From Spirochaetes bacterium ADurb.Bin133 (lineage in GTDB: Bacteria; Spirochaetota; GWE2-31-10; MWDO01): a stretch of DNA of 42,480 bases. How positions within the stretch are numbered: the stretch's first letter is position 1; each line of letters starts with the position of its first letter. Location: positions 1 through 42,480 of the forward strand of contig MWDO01000023.1 of assembly GCA_002070605.1 (NCBI GenBank), read 5' to 3'. Below the pieces are notes generated by a model. The model ran no database searches. It was given only the letters and a program-made list of their open reading frames with translations, and was not told the origin of the DNA. Positions 7,812 to 20,446 of this stretch are shown here, one piece after another. The position numbers and the translations under genes were made by a program.

Positions 7812-7834
7812 TAATCCTAAATTGTATAGGATTA
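7812..7834. promoter_or_regulatory. Inverted repeat upstream of rpoB
   Basis: TAATCCTA (7812-7819) and TAGGATTA (7827-7834) are perfect 8-bp inverted arms with a 7-base loop, centred about 37 bp before the rpoB ATG. It could be an mRNA hairpin in the rpoBC leader or a protein-binding operator. A -10-like TATAAC (7833-7838) overlaps its right arm, but I see no well-spaced -35 box. Confidence 0.4.
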
Positions 7835-7859
7835 TAACGCTTTTTACAGGAGTATATAG

Positions 7860-10800
7860 ATGAAAATTGGCAAACCAAAAAGAGAGTTAAAAAATTCCCG
7901 CGTTTTAATCGGCTCGGCGAAGAAAATTGAAGTCGAAGATATGCCAAATTTAATTCAAATTCAGATATCGAGTTACGATTGGTTTTTACAAAGAAAACGA
8001 AAGGCGAATAACGAACCCGTTTTAAAACAAGGGTTGCAAAGTCTATTTGAAGAAATATTCCCGATTATAAGCAGCGACGAGAAGATGTCGCTCGAATTTG
8101 TAGAGTATACTCTTGGCGAAAACGATATAAAATACGACGAATTCACGGCAAAACAGAAAGGGCAGTCGTATTCTATTCCTGTGAAGGCTCTAATAAATCT
8201 AAAAATTCACGATACCGGCGAAATCAGACAGAAAGAGATATATTTAGGCGAATTCCCTTTGATGACCGATAGAGGGACTTTTATTATAAACGGAGCGGAA
8301 AGAGTAGTCGTTAGTCAGATACATCGATCTCCCGGCGTCGTATATAGTCTGGACGATAAAACGAGAATTTTTAACGCTCGAATTATTCCATACAGAGGTT
8401 CGTGGTTGGAATTTGAAATAGAAGAGAAAAAAGGGCTTCTTTTTGTTCGAATTGACAGAAAGAGGAAGATCTTGGTTACCACTTTCTTGAGAGTTTTGGG
8501 TTACGATACGCGGGAGAGAATTATAGAACTTTTTTATAAAGACAAAGTAGTGAAAATTGAAACTCAAGAACAGCAAGAGGACGTGGCGAGAAAGGTAATA
8601 AGCAAAGACGTTTATATACAATCTGAAGGCGGCGATCAAAGAGAAAAAATTGTGCAAGCCGGAACGAGATTGACTCCGATAGAGATAGATAAGTTGGTTC
8701 AATCAAAAATTACCGAAATATCGGTTATAGATTTTGATAACGAAGAGTCCACTCATATTCCTATTATTATCTCTTGTCTTGAGAAAGAGGACGTCGCAGT
8801 TACGAAAGACGAGCCTTTCAAGGACGAGCCTACAAAATTTGACGCGATAAATAAAATATATTCGGTATTAAAACCCGGAGAGCCGACTACCGCCGAAAAT
8901 GCCGAAAAAGAGATCAGAAATATGTTTTTTTCTGAAAAGAGATACGATCTCGGAGCGGTTGGAAGGTATAAAATTAATAAAAAATTCGGTTTTGACCTAA
9001 ATATTACGGATTGCGCGTTGAGAGACGAAGATATCGTAGGAACTATAAAATATTTGATAAAAGTATACAATAATGAAGGTTTTATCGACGATATAGATCA
9101 CCTCGGCAATAGACGAATAAGATCCGTCGGAGAACTTTTATTGAATCAGTTAAAAACGGCTTTTACCCGACTTGAACGAATCGCTAAAGAGAGGATGTCG
9201 TTAAAAGATATGGAAAATGCAAAACCGTCCGATCTAATTAGCGTTAAACCGATAACCTCTTCGCTCAATGAGTTTTTTGGTTCTTCTCAATTATCTCAAT
9301 TTATGGATCAAGTTAATCCGCTTTCAGAGTTGACCCACAAAAGGAGGTTAAACGCGCTCGGTCCCGGAGGGCTTTCCAGAGATAGGGCGGGATTTGAAGT
9401 GAGAGACGTTCACTACTCTCATTACGGTAAGATGTGTCCGATAGAGACGCCGGAAGGTCCCAACATAGGGTTGATAGTATCTTTGTGCAATTTTGCAAAA
9501 GTGAACGATTTTGGTTTTCTTGAGACGCCTTATAGAAAGGTTGAAAAGGGCAGGGTTACGGACGACGTTCAATACCTCTCTGCGATGGACGAGGATAAAT
9601 ATTTTATCGCTCAGGCAAGCGCCCCTATCGACGAAAACGGGAATTTTAAAGAAAATCAAATCGCGGTTATGAAATTGGGCGAATATACTACCAAAGAAGC
9701 CGACGAAATTTCTTATATGGATTTTTCGCCGCGTCAAATTGTGTCGGTATCGACCGCGTTGGTTCCGTTTCTTGAGCACGACGACGCTAACAGAGCGCTC
9801 ATGGGTTCAAACATGCAGAGGCAAGCCGTGCCGTTAGTTAAACCGGAAACGCCGTTGGTTGGGACGGGTATGGAAGAGGTGGCGGCTTACGATTCCGGAG
9901 TATGTATTATTTCGAAGTATAACGGAACGGTAGTCTACGTGTCTTCCATAGAAATCCATATAAAAAGAGAAAATAGCGAAGAGGTTGATATTTATAGGCT
10001 TTTGAAAAACAAAAGAACAAATCAGGATACCTGTTTTAATCAAAGACCTACCGTTAAACTGGGCGAGTATGTAAAAACCGGTCAGGCGATTGCAGACGGT
10101 CCTTCCGTCGATCAAGGCGAACTCGCTCTTGGAAAGAACGTTCTGGTCGCGTATATGCCGTGGAACGGGTATAACTTTGAGGACGCTATTATTCTATCCG
10201 AAAGGGTCGTTAAGGAGGACGTTTTTACCTCTATTCATATAAAAGAATTTTTCGTCGAAGTAAGAGAGACGAAACTCGGAGCGGAGAAGATAACAAGAGA
10301 TATACCAAACGTGTCCGAGTCGTATCTGAGGAATCTCGACGAAGACGGGATTGTAAGAGTCGGAGCAAAGGTAAAATCCGGCGACATACTAGTCGGCAAA
10401 GTTACTCCTAAATCGGAGACGGAGACCACTCCCGAATATAGACTGCTAAACTCAATATTCGGCGAAAAAGCAAAAGACGTAAAGGAGACCTCGTTAAAAT
10501 TACCGCACGGGGTCGACGGGACTGTCATTGAGATATTAAGACAACGAAGAGAAGAGGGAGAAGAGCTAAATCCGGGCGTAGACGAAGTCGTAAAAGTTTT
10601 TATAGCGACAAAGAGGAAGATCAAGGTCGGGGATAAGATGGCCGGAAGGCATGGAAATAAGGGCGTCGTATCTATTATTTTACCGGAAGAGGATATGCCG
10701 TATATGGCGGACGGTACGCCGATTGATATAGTGTTAAATCCGTTGGGCGTTCCAAGCCGAATGAATATAGGGCAGATTATGGAGGCTCAATTAGGCTGGG

Positions 10801-11375
10801 TCGCTAAAGTTTTAGGGGTAAAATTTGCAACTTGCGTCTTCGAATCCGCCACAAGCGATCAGATATCCGAACAGCTTGTAAAGGCGGGCTTGCCGAAAAA
10901 TTCTAAAGTCGAGCTTTACGACGGAAGAACCGGCGAAAAATTTGTTAATCCCGTATCTGTCGGGATAACGTATATGCTGAAATTGGCTCACTTAGTCGAC
11001 GATAAGATGCACGCTCGATCGACGGGTCCGTATTCGTTGGTAACTCAACAACCCCTGGGAGGAAAGGCTCAATTTGGGGGACAGAGATTGGGAGAGATGG
11101 AGGTTTGGGCGTTGGAGTCTTACGGGGCGGCTCATACTCTGCAAGAACTCCTTACGGTTAAGTCCGACGATATGAACGGAAGAACTAAGATGTATGAGAA
11201 TATCGTAAAAGGGGAGTACTCTTCCGCGCCGGGCGTACCGGAGTCTTTCAACGTATTGGTGCAGGAGTTGAGAGGGTTGGGGTTGAATATGAAGATATAC
11301 GACGCGCGCGGGAAGCAGATACCGCTGACTGAGAAGGAGGAGGAGCTCCTTACGCGGTCGGATAAGAATTTTTAA
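7860..11375 (+). CDS. rpoB: DNA-directed RNA polymerase subunit beta
   Basis: The 1171-residue beta subunit forms half of the polymerase active-site cleft. The rifampicin region includes [20 protein letters not shown] and continues [11 protein letters not shown]. Asn498, codon AAC at 9351-9353, stands at the position of E. coli Ser531, and Val replaces Asn at position 518 (E. coli numbering). The active-site segments [34 protein letters not shown] and the C-terminal [14 protein letters not shown] are intact. AGGAG lies upstream of the ATG. The stop is 45 bp before rpoC. Confidence 0.98.
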   Translation: MKIGKPKRELKNSRVLIGSAKKIEVEDMPNLIQIQISSYDWFLQRKRKANNEPVLKQGLQSLFEEIFPIISSDEKMSLEFVEYTLGENDIKYDEFTAKQKGQSYSIPVKALINLKIHDTGEIRQKEIYLGEFPLMTDRGTFIINGAERVVVSQIHRSPGVVYSLDDKTRIFNARIIPYRGSWLEFEIEEKKGLLFVRIDRKRKILVTTFLRVLGYDTRERIIELFYKDKVVKIETQEQQEDVARKVISKDVYIQSEGGDQREKIVQAGTRLTPIEIDKLVQSKITEISVIDFDNEESTHIPIIISCLEKEDVAVTKDEPFKDEPTKFDAINKIYSVLKPGEPTTAENAEKEIRNMFFSEKRYDLGAVGRYKINKKFGFDLNITDCALRDEDIVGTIKYLIKVYNNEGFIDDIDHLGNRRIRSVGELLLNQLKTAFTRLERIAKERMSLKDMENAKPSDLISVKPITSSLNEFFGSSQLSQFMDQVNPLSELTHKRRLNALGPGGLSRDRAGFEVRDVHYSHYGKMCPIETPEGPNIGLIVSLCNFAKVNDFGFLETPYRKVEKGRVTDDVQYLSAMDEDKYFIAQASAPIDENGNFKENQIAVMKLGEYTTKEADEISYMDFSPRQIVSVSTALVPFLEHDDANRALMGSNMQRQAVPLVKPETPLVGTGMEEVAAYDSGVCIISKYNGTVVYVSSIEIHIKRENSEEVDIYRLLKNKRTNQDTCFNQRPTVKLGEYVKTGQAIADGPSVDQGELALGKNVLVAYMPWNGYNFEDAIILSERVVKEDVFTSIHIKEFFVEVRETKLGAEKITRDIPNVSESYLRNLDEDGIVRVGAKVKSGDILVGKVTPKSETETTPEYRLLNSIFGEKAKDVKETSLKLPHGVDGTVIEILRQRREEGEELNPGVDEVVKVFIATKRKIKVGDKMAGRHGNKGVVSIILPEEDMPYMADGTPIDIVLNPLGVPSRMNIGQIMEAQLGWVAKVLGVKFATCVFESATSDQISEQLVKAGLPKNSKVELYDGRTGEKFVNPVSVGITYMLKLAHLVDDKMHARSTGPYSLVTQQPLGGKAQFGGQRLGEMEVWALESYGAAHTLQELLTVKSDDMNGRTKMYENIVKGEYSSAPGVPESFNVLVQELRGLGLNMKIYDARGKQIPLTEKEEELLTRSDKNF

Positions 11376-11420
11376 TTATAAAATAGCGGCTTTTATTATA
11401 AATATTTTAGAGGAGGCTCT

Positions 11421-14400
11421 ATGAGGGATATTACGGATTTTGATTCTATAAGCATAAATATAGCGTCGCCTGAAACGATAAAGTCGATGTCGTACGGCGA
11501 GGTTAAGAAACCTGAAACTATAAATTACAGGACTTTGAGACCCGAGAAAGACGGTCTTTTTTGCGAAAGAATTTTTGGAACGACCAAAGAGTGGGAGTGC
11601 TATTGCGGAAAATTTAAATCAATGCGCTACAAAGGGGTAATTTGCGATAGATGCGGAGTCGAAGTAACGAGTTTTAGGGTAAGAAGAGAGAGAACCGGTC
11701 ATATAGAACTGGCGAGTCCCGTATCGCATATTTGGTATTACAGATCCGTCCCCTCAAGAATCGGGTTGTTGTTAGATATACCTATAACGGCTCTAAGATC
11801 CATACTCTATTTTGAAAAATATATAGTATTAGACGCGGGCGATACGGATCTTAAAGAGAAGCAGATACTGACCGAAGAGGAGTATTTTGATTTTAGAGAG
11901 AGATTTGGATTGGGATTTCAAGCGGGGACCGGAGCGGAAGCGGTTAGAGTTCTTCTTGAAAACATCGATTTAGAGAAAGAATCTCAGAGATTGAGAGAGA
12001 TTATGCTCGAAAAAGGAAAAAAAAGCGATAGAAGATTGCTGAAAAGAATCGAAATTATCGACGATTTCCAAAATTCGAAGAATAAACCGGATTGGATGAT
12101 GTTGGACGTTGTGCCGGTAATTCCTCCGGATTTAAGACCGATGGTGCAACTTGACGGAGGAAGGTTCGCTACCTCTGATTTAAACGATTTATATAGAAGA
12201 GTTATTAATAGAAACAATAGACTGAAAAGACTTCTGGAGCTGAACGCTCCGGATATTATCGTCCGCAACGAAAAAAGAATGTTGCAGGAGGCGGTAGACG
12301 CGCTTTTTGATAATTCTAAGAAAAGAAAAGTTGTAAAGGGTTCTTCTGCAAGACCTTTAAAATCGTTATCGGATTTGCTTAAAGGAAAACAGGGGAGATT
12401 TAGACAGAATTTACTTGGAAAACGAGTCGATTATTCGGGAAGAAGCGTTATTGTCGTTGGACCCGCTCTTAAAATGCATCAGTGCGGTTTGCCGGTTAAA
12501 ATGGCTTTAGAACTATTTAAACCTTTTGTGATGCATAAATTAGTAGATAAAGAGATAGTGTTTAATATAAAAAAAGCAAAACAGATGATCGATATGGAGA
12601 GTTCCGAAGTCTTTCATATATTGGAAGAGGTTATTCAGGAGCATCCCGTTTTGTTAAACAGAGCTCCGACTCTGCACCGCCTCGGTATTCAAGCGTTTGA
12701 GCCGGTTTTGGTTGAAGGCAAAGCTATACAGCTGCATCCTTTAGTTTGTAAGGCTTTCAACGCGGATTTTGACGGAGATCAGATGGCTGTTCACGTTCCG
12801 CTCTCGATCGAAGCCCAAACGGAGTGTTGGACGTTGATGTTATCCGCTAAGAATCTTCTTGATCCGGCTAACGGTAATCCCATCGTAGGTCCTTCGCAGG
12901 ATATGGTTTTGGGTATAAACTATATGTCCAGAATTCAGCCCGGCGTGAAAGGGGAAGGGAAGGTTTTTAAAGATGCCAACGAGGTTATGATAGCGGTCGA
13001 AGCGCAAACGGTTCATTTACAGGCAAAGATCAAGGTTAAGATAAACGGAGAATGGATCGAAACTAGTCCCGCCAGAGTAATTTTAAACGACAATCTGCCA
13101 AAAGGTATCGATTATATAAACGAACCTCTAAACGACAAAAAAATAGCTAAGATTATATCGGATATTTATAAAGAGAAAGGAACGGCTGTAACCGTCAAGA
13201 TGCTCGACGCTATTAAAGACGTCGGATTCAAATACGCAATGAAGTTCGGCGCAACGATAGGTATGGAAGATATAATTGTTCCGGAAGAGAAAAAGAGTAT
13301 TCTTGAAAAAGCTCAAGAGAAAGCGGACACTCTATATAAAGAATATAGAGAAGGTATAATATCTTCGGAAGAGCGGTTTAATAAAATTCAAGATATATGG
13401 ACAAGAGCCGGACAGGAGATATCTACCTCCCTGCTGGAATCCTTGAAGAATGATAAAAACGGTTTTAATCCCGTATATATGATGGCGGACTCCGGAGCGC
13501 GAGGATCCACGACGCAGATTAGGCAGCTTGCCGGTATGAGAGGTCTTATGACGAAACCCGGAGGCGACATTATAGAGCTTCCGATCAAATCAAATTTTAA
13601 AGAGGGCTTGTCGGTAATAGAATTTTATATATCTACAAACGGAGCTCGAAAAGGTTTGGCGGATACGGCTCTTAAAACCGCCGACGCCGGTTATCTAACA
13701 AGAAGGCTTGTAGATATAGCTCAGGACGTAATAGTTAACGACGAAGACTGCGGTACGATTAACGGCATAGAGATGGCCGCGATTAAGGACGGCGACGAGA
13801 TAATCCAGCCTTTAAGAGACAGAATTATCGGCAGGTACGCCGTCGAAGACGTAAAAGATCCTATCGCCGGCAACATTATTATTGCCGCTAACGAATTGAT
13901 AACCGAAGAGGTTGCCGACCAGATAGATTCGCATATTATAGAGTCGGTTCGAGTCAGGACGGTTTTGACCTGCGAGTCCAAAAAAGGCGTTTGTATAAAA
14001 TGCTACGGTCGAAATTTGGCGACAAACCAGACCGTCGATATGGGGGAGGCTGTCGGAATAATAGCGGCGCAGTCAATCGGACAGCCGGGAACGCAGCTTA
14101 CGATGCGTACCTTCCACATAGGAGGCGCGGCTACCGGTATAGCTCAAGAGAATACTGTTAAATTTAACTACAAAGTTTTAATAGAAGATATAAAGGGTTC
14201 TACGATAAAGTTGAAGAACGGCACTGTTTTGTTCGCTAGAAAAGGTTATTTGCATCTTAGCAGAGTTAATCATGAAGCGGATATAAAAGATTGCGAACTA
14301 AAAGTAAACGACGGAGAGAAGATATTTAACGGGAAATTGTTGTATGTCGATAGAGACGGTAAAGAAGTACGCTCGTCTGAAGTAGGTTTTAGTAAGATTT

Positions 14401-15644
14401 TTGGAGATAAATTGTTTATCAAAACTATTACGCAAGAGATTGAAGTCGCGCCGGGATCGATTCTTTTTAAGAACATTGGGGAGTCGTTTGAAGCCAAAGA
14501 GGTTATAGTACAGTTTGATCCGTTTGTTCAACCGATGATTTCTGAAAAAACCGGAAAGGTTAAGTTTGCGGATCTCAAAATAGGCATCACAATAAAAGAA
14601 GAGATTGACGAAACGACAAGCACAAAGAAACATAGGGTTGCGGAAAATTTTATAGACACTTTGCAGCCGAGAATAGCTATTCTTAACGAAAGCGATATTG
14701 AAATTGCCTCTTATATATTGCCGGGCGGGGCGTATTTGAACGTAAAAGACGGCGAATTTATAGAGGCGGGACACATTATAGCCAAAATTATAAAGAAAGC
14801 CACAAAAGCGGCCGATATAACGGGAGGTCTACCGAGAGTCGCCGAGTTGTTTGAAGCGCGTAAACCGAGAGATGCGGCGGTTTTGGCTAAAGTAAGCGGG
14901 ACCGTTAGGTTTAGAGGCAAGTTAAAAGGGAAAGATATAATTGTCGTTGAGGATAATTTTAAAAATGAATTTAAACATACCGTTCCGACCGGATCGTTCT
15001 TGTTAGTTAGAGACGGGGATATGGTAAAAGCCGGCGAACAGTTATCGGAAGGTCCGATAAATCCGCACGACGTCTTGCAGATATTAGGCGAAAACAAACT
15101 TCAGGCGTTTATGATGAACGAAGTGCAAGCCGTATATAGACTTCAGGGGGTTAATATCAACGACAAACACATTGGTATTATTATCAGACAGATGATGCGA
15201 AAAGTAGAAATAGCCGATATTGGCGACACCAGATTCATAACCGGTCAGATAATCGATAAATTCCAATTTTACGATGAAAACAAAAAAGTAATGAAAGAAG
15301 GCGGTCAACCGGCTATAGCTAGACCAATATTGCTTGGCATTACTCGAGCCTCTTTAACGATAGATTCATTCTTTAGCGCCGCTTCGTTTCAGGAGACTAC
15401 AAAAGTTCTAACGAATGCGTCGATTAAAGGTATGTACGATTATCTAAACGGATTAAAAGAGAATGTTATTATCGGACATCTTATACCGGCCGGTTCGGGA
15501 ATGAGACTTTATAAAAATATAAAACTATACGATGAAAATATGGAGGATCTGGACGTTTCGTTGAATAGGATAATGGAAGAGAAAAATAGACTAATCGGAG
15601 AGAATGCGATAAAAGATAGGGAAGGATTAGGTAATATTTTTTAA
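11421..15644 (+). CDS. rpoC: DNA-directed RNA polymerase subunit beta'
   Basis: The 1407-residue beta-prime subunit has the N-terminal zinc ribbon with C60, C62, C75 and C78; the catalytic NADFDGD (447-453) whose three Asp residues hold the catalytic magnesium; the trigger-loop region ([20 protein letters not shown]); and the second zinc site C777, C851, C858 and C861. The start follows GAGGAGG. It is co-transcribed with rpoB. No terminator is visible after it; a new promoter for rpsL begins 21 bp downstream. Confidence 0.98.
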   Translation: MRDITDFDSISINIASPETIKSMSYGEVKKPETINYRTLRPEKDGLFCERIFGTTKEWECYCGKFKSMRYKGVICDRCGVEVTSFRVRRERTGHIELASPVSHIWYYRSVPSRIGLLLDIPITALRSILYFEKYIVLDAGDTDLKEKQILTEEEYFDFRERFGLGFQAGTGAEAVRVLLENIDLEKESQRLREIMLEKGKKSDRRLLKRIEIIDDFQNSKNKPDWMMLDVVPVIPPDLRPMVQLDGGRFATSDLNDLYRRVINRNNRLKRLLELNAPDIIVRNEKRMLQEAVDALFDNSKKRKVVKGSSARPLKSLSDLLKGKQGRFRQNLLGKRVDYSGRSVIVVGPALKMHQCGLPVKMALELFKPFVMHKLVDKEIVFNIKKAKQMIDMESSEVFHILEEVIQEHPVLLNRAPTLHRLGIQAFEPVLVEGKAIQLHPLVCKAFNADFDGDQMAVHVPLSIEAQTECWTLMLSAKNLLDPANGNPIVGPSQDMVLGINYMSRIQPGVKGEGKVFKDANEVMIAVEAQTVHLQAKIKVKINGEWIETSPARVILNDNLPKGIDYINEPLNDKKIAKIISDIYKEKGTAVTVKMLDAIKDVGFKYAMKFGATIGMEDIIVPEEKKSILEKAQEKADTLYKEYREGIISSEERFNKIQDIWTRAGQEISTSLLESLKNDKNGFNPVYMMADSGARGSTTQIRQLAGMRGLMTKPGGDIIELPIKSNFKEGLSVIEFYISTNGARKGLADTALKTADAGYLTRRLVDIAQDVIVNDEDCGTINGIEMAAIKDGDEIIQPLRDRIIGRYAVEDVKDPIAGNIIIAANELITEEVADQIDSHIIESVRVRTVLTCESKKGVCIKCYGRNLATNQTVDMGEAVGIIAAQSIGQPGTQLTMRTFHIGGAATGIAQENTVKFNYKVLIEDIKGSTIKLKNGTVLFARKGYLHLSRVNHEADIKDCELKVNDGEKIFNGKLLYVDRDGKEVRSSEVGFSKIFGDKLFIKTITQEIEVAPGSILFKNIGESFEAKEVIVQFDPFVQPMISEKTGKVKFADLKIGITIKEEIDETTSTKKHRVAENFIDTLQPRIAILNESDIEIASYILPGGAYLNVKDGEFIEAGHIIAKIIKKATKAADITGGLPRVAELFEARKPRDAAVLAKVSGTVRFRGKLKGKDIIVVEDNFKNEFKHTVPTGSFLLVRDGDMVKAGEQLSEGPINPHDVLQILGENKLQAFMMNEVQAVYRLQGVNINDKHIGIIIRQMMRKVEIADIGDTRFITGQIIDKFQFYDENKKVMKEGGQPAIARPILLGITRASLTIDSFFSAASFQETTKVLTNASIKGMYDYLNGLKENVIIGHLIPAGSGMRLYKNIKLYDENMEDLDVSLNRIMEEKNRLIGENAIKDREGLGNIF

Positions 15645-15664
15645 AACCGAGAAATAAAAAATTA

Positions 15665-15693
15665 TTGACAATATGAATATTTTTTGATATATT
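15665..15693 (+). promoter_or_regulatory. Promoter of the str cluster (rpsL-rpsG-fusA-tuf)
   Basis: TTGACA (15665-15670) and TATATT (15688-15693) have a 17-bp spacer, predicting a start near 15700 and a leader of about 39 nt before rpsL. The boxes match those of the tRNA-Thr promoter at 4213 exactly. Confidence 0.78.
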
Positions 15694-15738
15694 TGCCGTC
15701 AATATATTTATAATTTGAGAATTGAATGGAGAATGGAA

Positions 15739-16113
15739 ATGCCGACAATTAATCAATTGATTAGAATTGGAAGAGAAAAGGTTAAGACTAAAACAAAGTC
15801 GCCAGTGTTGAAAAGCTGTCCTCAAAGAAGAGGCGTATGTACAAGAGTAATGACTTTAACGCCAAAAAAGCCGAATTCGGCTTTAAGAAAGGCTTGCAGG
15901 GTTAGATTGACCACGGGGTTTGAGGTAACTTCATATATACCGGGCGTAGGACATAATTTACAGGAGCACTCCGTCGTTTTAATAAGAGGCGGAAGAGTTA
16001 AAGATTTGCCAGGCGTTAGGTATCACGTAGTAAGAGGGGCGCTGGATTCTATCGGAGTAGAGGGAAGAAAGAGAAGTCGATCTAAGTATGGCGCTAAGAA
16101 ACCAAAGGCATAA
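15739..16113 (+). CDS. rpsL: 30S ribosomal protein S12
   Basis: The 124-residue S12 of the decoding centre starts [14 protein letters not shown] and contains [17 protein letters not shown] and [11 protein letters not shown]. The lysines equal to K43 and K88 of E. coli, the usual streptomycin-resistance positions, are unchanged. The ATG at 15739 is preferred to in-frame upstream starts because GGAG (15728-15731) is correctly placed and the protein then begins as the family does. Confidence 0.97.
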   Translation: MPTINQLIRIGREKVKTKTKSPVLKSCPQRRGVCTRVMTLTPKKPNSALRKACRVRLTTGFEVTSYIPGVGHNLQEHSVVLIRGGRVKDLPGVRYHVVRGALDSIGVEGRKRSRSKYGAKKPKA

Positions 16114-16127
16114 GGAGAATATAGATT

Positions 16128-16598
16128 ATGGCTAGAAGCAGATATATACCAAAGAGACAAATATTGCCGGACGAAAGGTACAACAACTTGTTAGTCTCAA
16201 AATTCATAAACGTAATGATGTCTAGAGGAAAGAAATCGGTTGCGAGGAAGATATTATACTCCGCCCTGGATCAGTTGGCTAAAAAAACCGGTAAACCTCA
16301 GGTGGAGTCCTTTACGGAGGCTATTGATAACGTAAGACCGTTGGTAGAAGTTAAATCAAGAAGAGTCGGCGGGGCTACTTATCAGGTGCCCGTTGAAGTT
16401 CAAGAAGATCGCGGTAGGGCGTTGGCGATTAGATGGCTCATATCTTATTCAAGGAAAAGGTCTGAAAAGACTATGGATCTTAAATTAGCCGGAGAGTTGA
16501 TAGATTCTTTCAATAAAACAGGAACTACGTACAAGAAAAAGGAAGACACGCATAAAATGGCGGAAGCCAACAAGGCTTTCTCTCATTTTAAATGGTAA
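16128..16598 (+). CDS. rpsG: 30S ribosomal protein S7
   Basis: The 156-residue S7 nucleates assembly of the 30S head by binding the 3' domain of 16S rRNA. Signatures are [42 protein letters not shown] (two adjoining stretches) and [14 protein letters not shown]. It lies 14 bp after rpsL with AAGGAGA before its ATG, and precedes fusA. In E. coli S7 represses this operon; no equivalent site was identified here. Confidence 0.97.
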   Translation: MARSRYIPKRQILPDERYNNLLVSKFINVMMSRGKKSVARKILYSALDQLAKKTGKPQVESFTEAIDNVRPLVEVKSRRVGGATYQVPVEVQEDRGRALAIRWLISYSRKRSEKTMDLKLAGELIDSFNKTGTTYKKKEDTHKMAEANKAFSHFKW

Positions 16599-16625
16599 CG
16601 CGGTAGGGATATAGAGGAAAATTTG

Positions 16626-18704
16626 ATGGCTAGGACTGTTTCTTTAGAGAAAACAAGAAATATTGGTATAATGGCTCATATAGATGCGGGTAAAACTACT
16701 TTGACCGAGAGGATACTGTTTTTTACCGGTAAGTCCTATAAAGTCGGCGAGGTTCACAACGGCGAAGCTACGACGGATTGGATGGATCAGGAAAAGGAGA
16801 GAGGTATTACTATTACTTCGGCGTGTATTACCACCTCGTGGTTGCAACATAAAATAAACGTTATAGATACTCCCGGACACGTAGATTTTACCGTAGAGGT
16901 TGAAAGGTCTTTAAGAGTATTAGACGGAGCGGTCGGGGTATTTTGCTCGGTTGGCGGAGTTCAGCCGCAATCGGAAACGGTTTGGCGGCAAGCTAATAAG
17001 TATAAAGTTCCGAGAATGATATACGTTAATAAAATGGATAGGATGGGGGCGGATTTTTATAACGTTCTTTCTCAAACTAGAAAGAAGTTGGGAGCTAATT
17101 CTGTTCCGATTCAAATTCCGATAGGAGCTGAAGAGAATTTTAAAGGCATTATCGATCTTGTCGAAATGAAAGCGTATTTTTTTGACGATACTTCGGTTTT
17201 AGTAAATTACGAGATTAAGGATATACCCGACGAGTATTTAGAAAAAGCTAAAGAGTTTAGAGATCAAATGGTTGAAGCTTGTTCCGACGCAGACGACGTT
17301 GTTATGGAAAAATATCTGGAAGGGGAAGAGGTTACAAAAGAAGAGATAAAACGCGCTTTACGGAAGGGTTGTATAGATTGTAAGTTGTTTCCTATGGTTT
17401 GCGGAACTGCGATGAAGAATAAAGGGGTTCAGTTGTTATTAAACGCCGTAGTGGATTATTTGCCGGCTCCGACGGATGTTCCGAATATACAAGGGGTTAA
17501 TCCGGCAGACGGCGCCGCTTTGGAGAGAAAATCGAGCGATTCGGAGCCGTTTAGCGCGCTCGCTTTTAAGATAATGACCGATCCTTTTGTTGGAAAACTT
17601 ACGTTTTTTAGGGTATATTCGGGGACTTTGGTAAGCGGGTCGTATGCGTATAACTCTACTTCCGGTAAAAGAGAAAGAGTTGGACGAATTTTACAGATGC
17701 ACGCCAATAAAAGAGAGGAAATTCAAGAGGTGTATAGCGGAGACATAGCCGCGGCGGTTGGTTTGAAATTTACAACTACGGGGGATACTCTTTGCGACGA
17801 ACAAAATCAAGTTATTCTTGAATCGATGGTTTTCCCCGAACCGGTAATCTCTATAGCTATTGAGCCAAAATCCAAAGGGGATAGCGATAAATTGACTAAC
17901 GCCCTTCAGAAGATGGCTGAAGAGGATCCGACGTTTAAAGTCAACGTAGACGTTGAGACGGGACAAACCATTATTCGCGGAATGGGCGAGTTGCATCTTG
18001 AAATAATTGTCGACCGAATATTTAGGGAGTTTAAAGTTGCGGCTAACGTTGGAGCTCCGCAGGTGGCTTACAGAGAGACTATTACGGGGAGTTCGGATAT
18101 AAACAATAAATACGCTAAGCAAACCGGAGGTCACGGACAATACGGTCACGTAATGATAAAATTTGAATCCGTACCGCCTGGGACGGGATTTGTTTTTGAA
18201 AACAAAATTGTCGGCGGTAAAATTCCAAAAGAGTTTATACCGGCTGTAGAAAGGGGGCTTGTAGAGGCTTCGCAAAACGGCGTTTTAGCCGGTTATCCCG
18301 TTGTCGATTATAAAGCTATATTATACGACGGGTCTTATCACGAAGTAGACTCGTCTGAAATGGCTTTCAAGATATGCGCGATTCAGGCTTTCAAAGAGGG
18401 TATGGCGAAAGCTAAACCCGTATTGCTGGAGCCTATTATGGATGTAGAGGTTGTTTCTCCGGACGATTACACGGGAGATATAATTGGCAATATAAATTCA
18501 AAAAGGGGTAGGATAGAGAGCATGGAAGATAAGAGGGGCGAGAAGACTATAAGAGCAAAAGTTCCTCTAGCTAATATGTTTGGTTATTCTACAAGTTTGA
18601 GATCGTTATCTCAAGGTAGGGCGAATTATACTATGCAGTTTGATCGCTATGAAGAGGCGCCAAAAAATATTGCGGAAGAAATTATTAAGAAATATTCTAA
18701 ATAA
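16626..18704 (+). CDS. fusA: Elongation factor G
   Basis: The 692-residue translocase GTPase has G1 AHIDAGKT (17-24), switch [11 protein letters not shown]4 NKMD, domain II, and domain IV/V segments including [13 protein letters not shown] and the C-terminal [17 protein letters not shown]. It drives tRNA-mRNA translocation and, in many bacteria, ribosome recycling. The ATG at 16626 is favoured over the TTG at 16623 because AGAGGAA is 8-9 nt upstream. Spirochaetes often carry two EF-G paralogues with divided functions (family knowledge); this is the copy in str context, and its functional type cannot be settled here. Confidence 0.96.
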   Translation: MARTVSLEKTRNIGIMAHIDAGKTTLTERILFFTGKSYKVGEVHNGEATTDWMDQEKERGITITSACITTSWLQHKINVIDTPGHVDFTVEVERSLRVLDGAVGVFCSVGGVQPQSETVWRQANKYKVPRMIYVNKMDRMGADFYNVLSQTRKKLGANSVPIQIPIGAEENFKGIIDLVEMKAYFFDDTSVLVNYEIKDIPDEYLEKAKEFRDQMVEACSDADDVVMEKYLEGEEVTKEEIKRALRKGCIDCKLFPMVCGTAMKNKGVQLLLNAVVDYLPAPTDVPNIQGVNPADGAALERKSSDSEPFSALAFKIMTDPFVGKLTFFRVYSGTLVSGSYAYNSTSGKRERVGRILQMHANKREEIQEVYSGDIAAAVGLKFTTTGDTLCDEQNQVILESMVFPEPVISIAIEPKSKGDSDKLTNALQKMAEEDPTFKVNVDVETGQTIIRGMGELHLEIIVDRIFREFKVAANVGAPQVAYRETITGSSDINNKYAKQTGGHGQYGHVMIKFESVPPGTGFVFENKIVGGKIPKEFIPAVERGLVEASQNGVLAGYPVVDYKAILYDGSYHEVDSSEMAFKICAIQAFKEGMAKAKPVLLEPIMDVEVVSPDDYTGDIIGNINSKRGRIESMEDKRGEKTIRAKVPLANMFGYSTSLRSLSQGRANYTMQFDRYEEAPKNIAEEIIKKYSK

Positions 18705-18734
18705 TAAAATAATAAATTTTAGGAGGAAAATTTA

Positions 18735-19925
18735 ATGGCAAAAGAGGTATATAACAGAACAAAACCTCACATCAATGTTGGGACCATAGGGCACGTAGAT
18801 CATGGTAAGACTACTCTTACTTCGGCATTGTGCGTTTATTCGGCGGGTAAGGGGTTCGGTAAAGCTTTGAAATACGAGGAGATCGATAACGCCCCGGAGG
18901 AAAAGTCTAGAGGTATAACAATTAATACCAGACACGTTGAGTATGAAACTGAAAAACGACACTACGCTCACGTTGATTGTCCCGGACACGCAGACTACAT
19001 TAAAAACATGATTACCGGAGCGGCGCAGATGGACGGCGCTATATTGGTAGTATCGGCCGCCGACGGAGCTATGCCTCAAACAAGAGAGCATATTTTGTTG
19101 GCAAAACAGGTGAATGTTCCGTATATAGTTGTTTTTATAAACAAAGTAGATATGGTCGACGATCCTGAATTGCTAGAGCTTGTCGAGATGGAATTGAGAG
19201 AGCTTTTGAGTTCTTACGATTTTCCGGGGGATAAAATTCCTATTATAAAGGGATCCGCTAAGGTTGCCGGCGAAAATATGAACGATCCGGAGGCTACAAA
19301 ATGTATTCAAGAACTTTTGGACGCTTTGGATAGTTATATTCCTCAACCGGAAAGACAAGAAGATAAAGATTTTCTGATGCCGGTAGAGGATATTTTTACT
19401 ATTTCCGGAAGAGGAACCGTAGCGACCGGTAGAATAGAGAGAGGAACCATAAACATTGGAAACGAAGTTGAAGTAGTCGGTATCAGACCTACTCAAAAGA
19501 CTACCGTTACCGGCGTCGAGATGTTCAACAAAACTCTCGATAAGGGTATCGCTGGGGATAACGTTGGGTTGCTTCTTAGAGGTATTGATAAGAAAAACAT
19601 AGAGAGAGGACAAGTTATTGCAAAGACCGGATCGATAACTCCGCATAAAAAATTTACCGCTACGACCTATATTCTTAAAAAAGAAGAGGGGGGAAGACAT
19701 ACGGCGTTTTTTGACGGATACCGACCTCAATTCTTTTTCAGAACTACGGACGTTACCGGTTCGGTTAAATTACCGGAAGGGACCACTATGGTTATGCCGG
19801 GAGATACCGTAACCATCACGGGCGAACTCATTACTACAATAGCGATGGAGAAAAATTTGAGATTTGCTATTAGAGAAGGCGGAAGAACGGTTGGAGCTGG
19901 CTCGATAATGGAAATTATCAAATAA
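18735..19925 (+). CDS. tuf: Elongation factor Tu
   Basis: The 396-residue GTPase delivers aminoacyl-tRNA to the ribosome. It has GHVDHGKTT near the N-terminus, [31 protein letters not shown], and the domain II/III barrel ending [17 protein letters not shown]. Length is normal. TAGGAGGAAAA before the ATG is the strongest ribosome site in the window, matching the expected very high expression. A strong terminator follows. Confidence 0.98.
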   Translation: MAKEVYNRTKPHINVGTIGHVDHGKTTLTSALCVYSAGKGFGKALKYEEIDNAPEEKSRGITINTRHVEYETEKRHYAHVDCPGHADYIKNMITGAAQMDGAILVVSAADGAMPQTREHILLAKQVNVPYIVVFINKVDMVDDPELLELVEMELRELLSSYDFPGDKIPIIKGSAKVAGENMNDPEATKCIQELLDALDSYIPQPERQEDKDFLMPVEDIFTISGRGTVATGRIERGTINIGNEVEVVGIRPTQKTTVTGVEMFNKTLDKGIAGDNVGLLLRGIDKKNIERGQVIAKTGSITPHKKFTATTYILKKEEGGRHTAFFDGYRPQFFFRTTDVTGSVKLPEGTTMVMPGDTVTITGELITTIAMEKNLRFAIREGGRTVGAGSIMEIIK

Positions 19926-19943
19926 TTTAGGATTTATAACCAA

Positions 19944-19982
19944 AGATATTATACTTTTATAAGTATAATATCTTTTTTTTTG
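19944..19982 (+). terminator. Intrinsic terminator after tuf
   Basis: AGATATTATACTT (19944-19956) pairs perfectly with AAGTATAATATCT (19961-19973) around loop TTAT, followed by nine T residues. The stem is AT-rich but 13 bp long. It separates the str transcript from the S10 cluster. Confidence 0.88.
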
Positions 19983-20043
19983 AAAACTTCTTCAATGAGG
20001 CGGTTTTTTAAAAAAAATATCAGCGTTAAATTTCTAAATTTAG

Positions 20044-20072
20044 TTGCTTTTTTTTGGAAAATGTGATAGTAT
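20044..20072 (+). promoter_or_regulatory. Promoter of the S10-spc-alpha supercluster
   Basis: TTGCTT (20044-20049) and TAGTAT (20067-20072) with a 17-bp spacer lie after the tuf terminator. They predict a start near 20079 and a leader of about 47 nt before rpsJ. The leader is too short for an E. coli-like L4-binding S10 leader, so that control is probably absent. Confidence 0.52.
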
Positions 20073-20125
20073 CTTTAAACTTAAAAATAAAGATAATTAT
20101 AGTATATAAATTAAGGATTTTAAAG

Positions 20126-20428
20126 ATGGTTGCAAATAAGATTCGAGTGAGATTGAGAGGTTATGATATTGAGCTTGTCGACCAAGCGGCTAAGTCTATC
20201 GTTGGCGCGGTAAGAAAGACCGGCGCGAAATTTTCAGGTCCTATTCCTTTGCCGACAAGAGTAAATAAATATACGATCTTAAGGTCTGTAAATATAAACG
20301 TTAAATCGAGAGAGCAGTTTGAGATGAGGACGCATAAGAGATTGATAGATATTGAGCCGGTTGAAGGCACTTTAGAGTCTTTGATGAAGTTGGAGTTAGC
20401 GGCCGGCGTAGACGTAGATATAAAATAA
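20126..20428 (+). CDS. rpsJ: 30S ribosomal protein S10
   Basis: The 100-residue S10 (also NusE, partner of NusG in transcription-translation coupling) begins [20 protein letters not shown] and contains [19 protein letters not shown] and [16 protein letters not shown]. The ATG at 20126 follows AAGGA. An in-frame ATG 72 bp upstream would fall before the predicted transcription start and add a non-homologous hydrophobic tail, so it is rejected. First gene of the S10 cluster. Confidence 0.96.
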   Translation: MVANKIRVRLRGYDIELVDQAAKSIVGAVRKTGAKFSGPIPLPTRVNKYTILRSVNINVKSREQFEMRTHKRLIDIEPVEGTLESLMKLELAAGVDVDIK

Positions 20429-20446
20429 TTTAATTGAGGATTTGAT

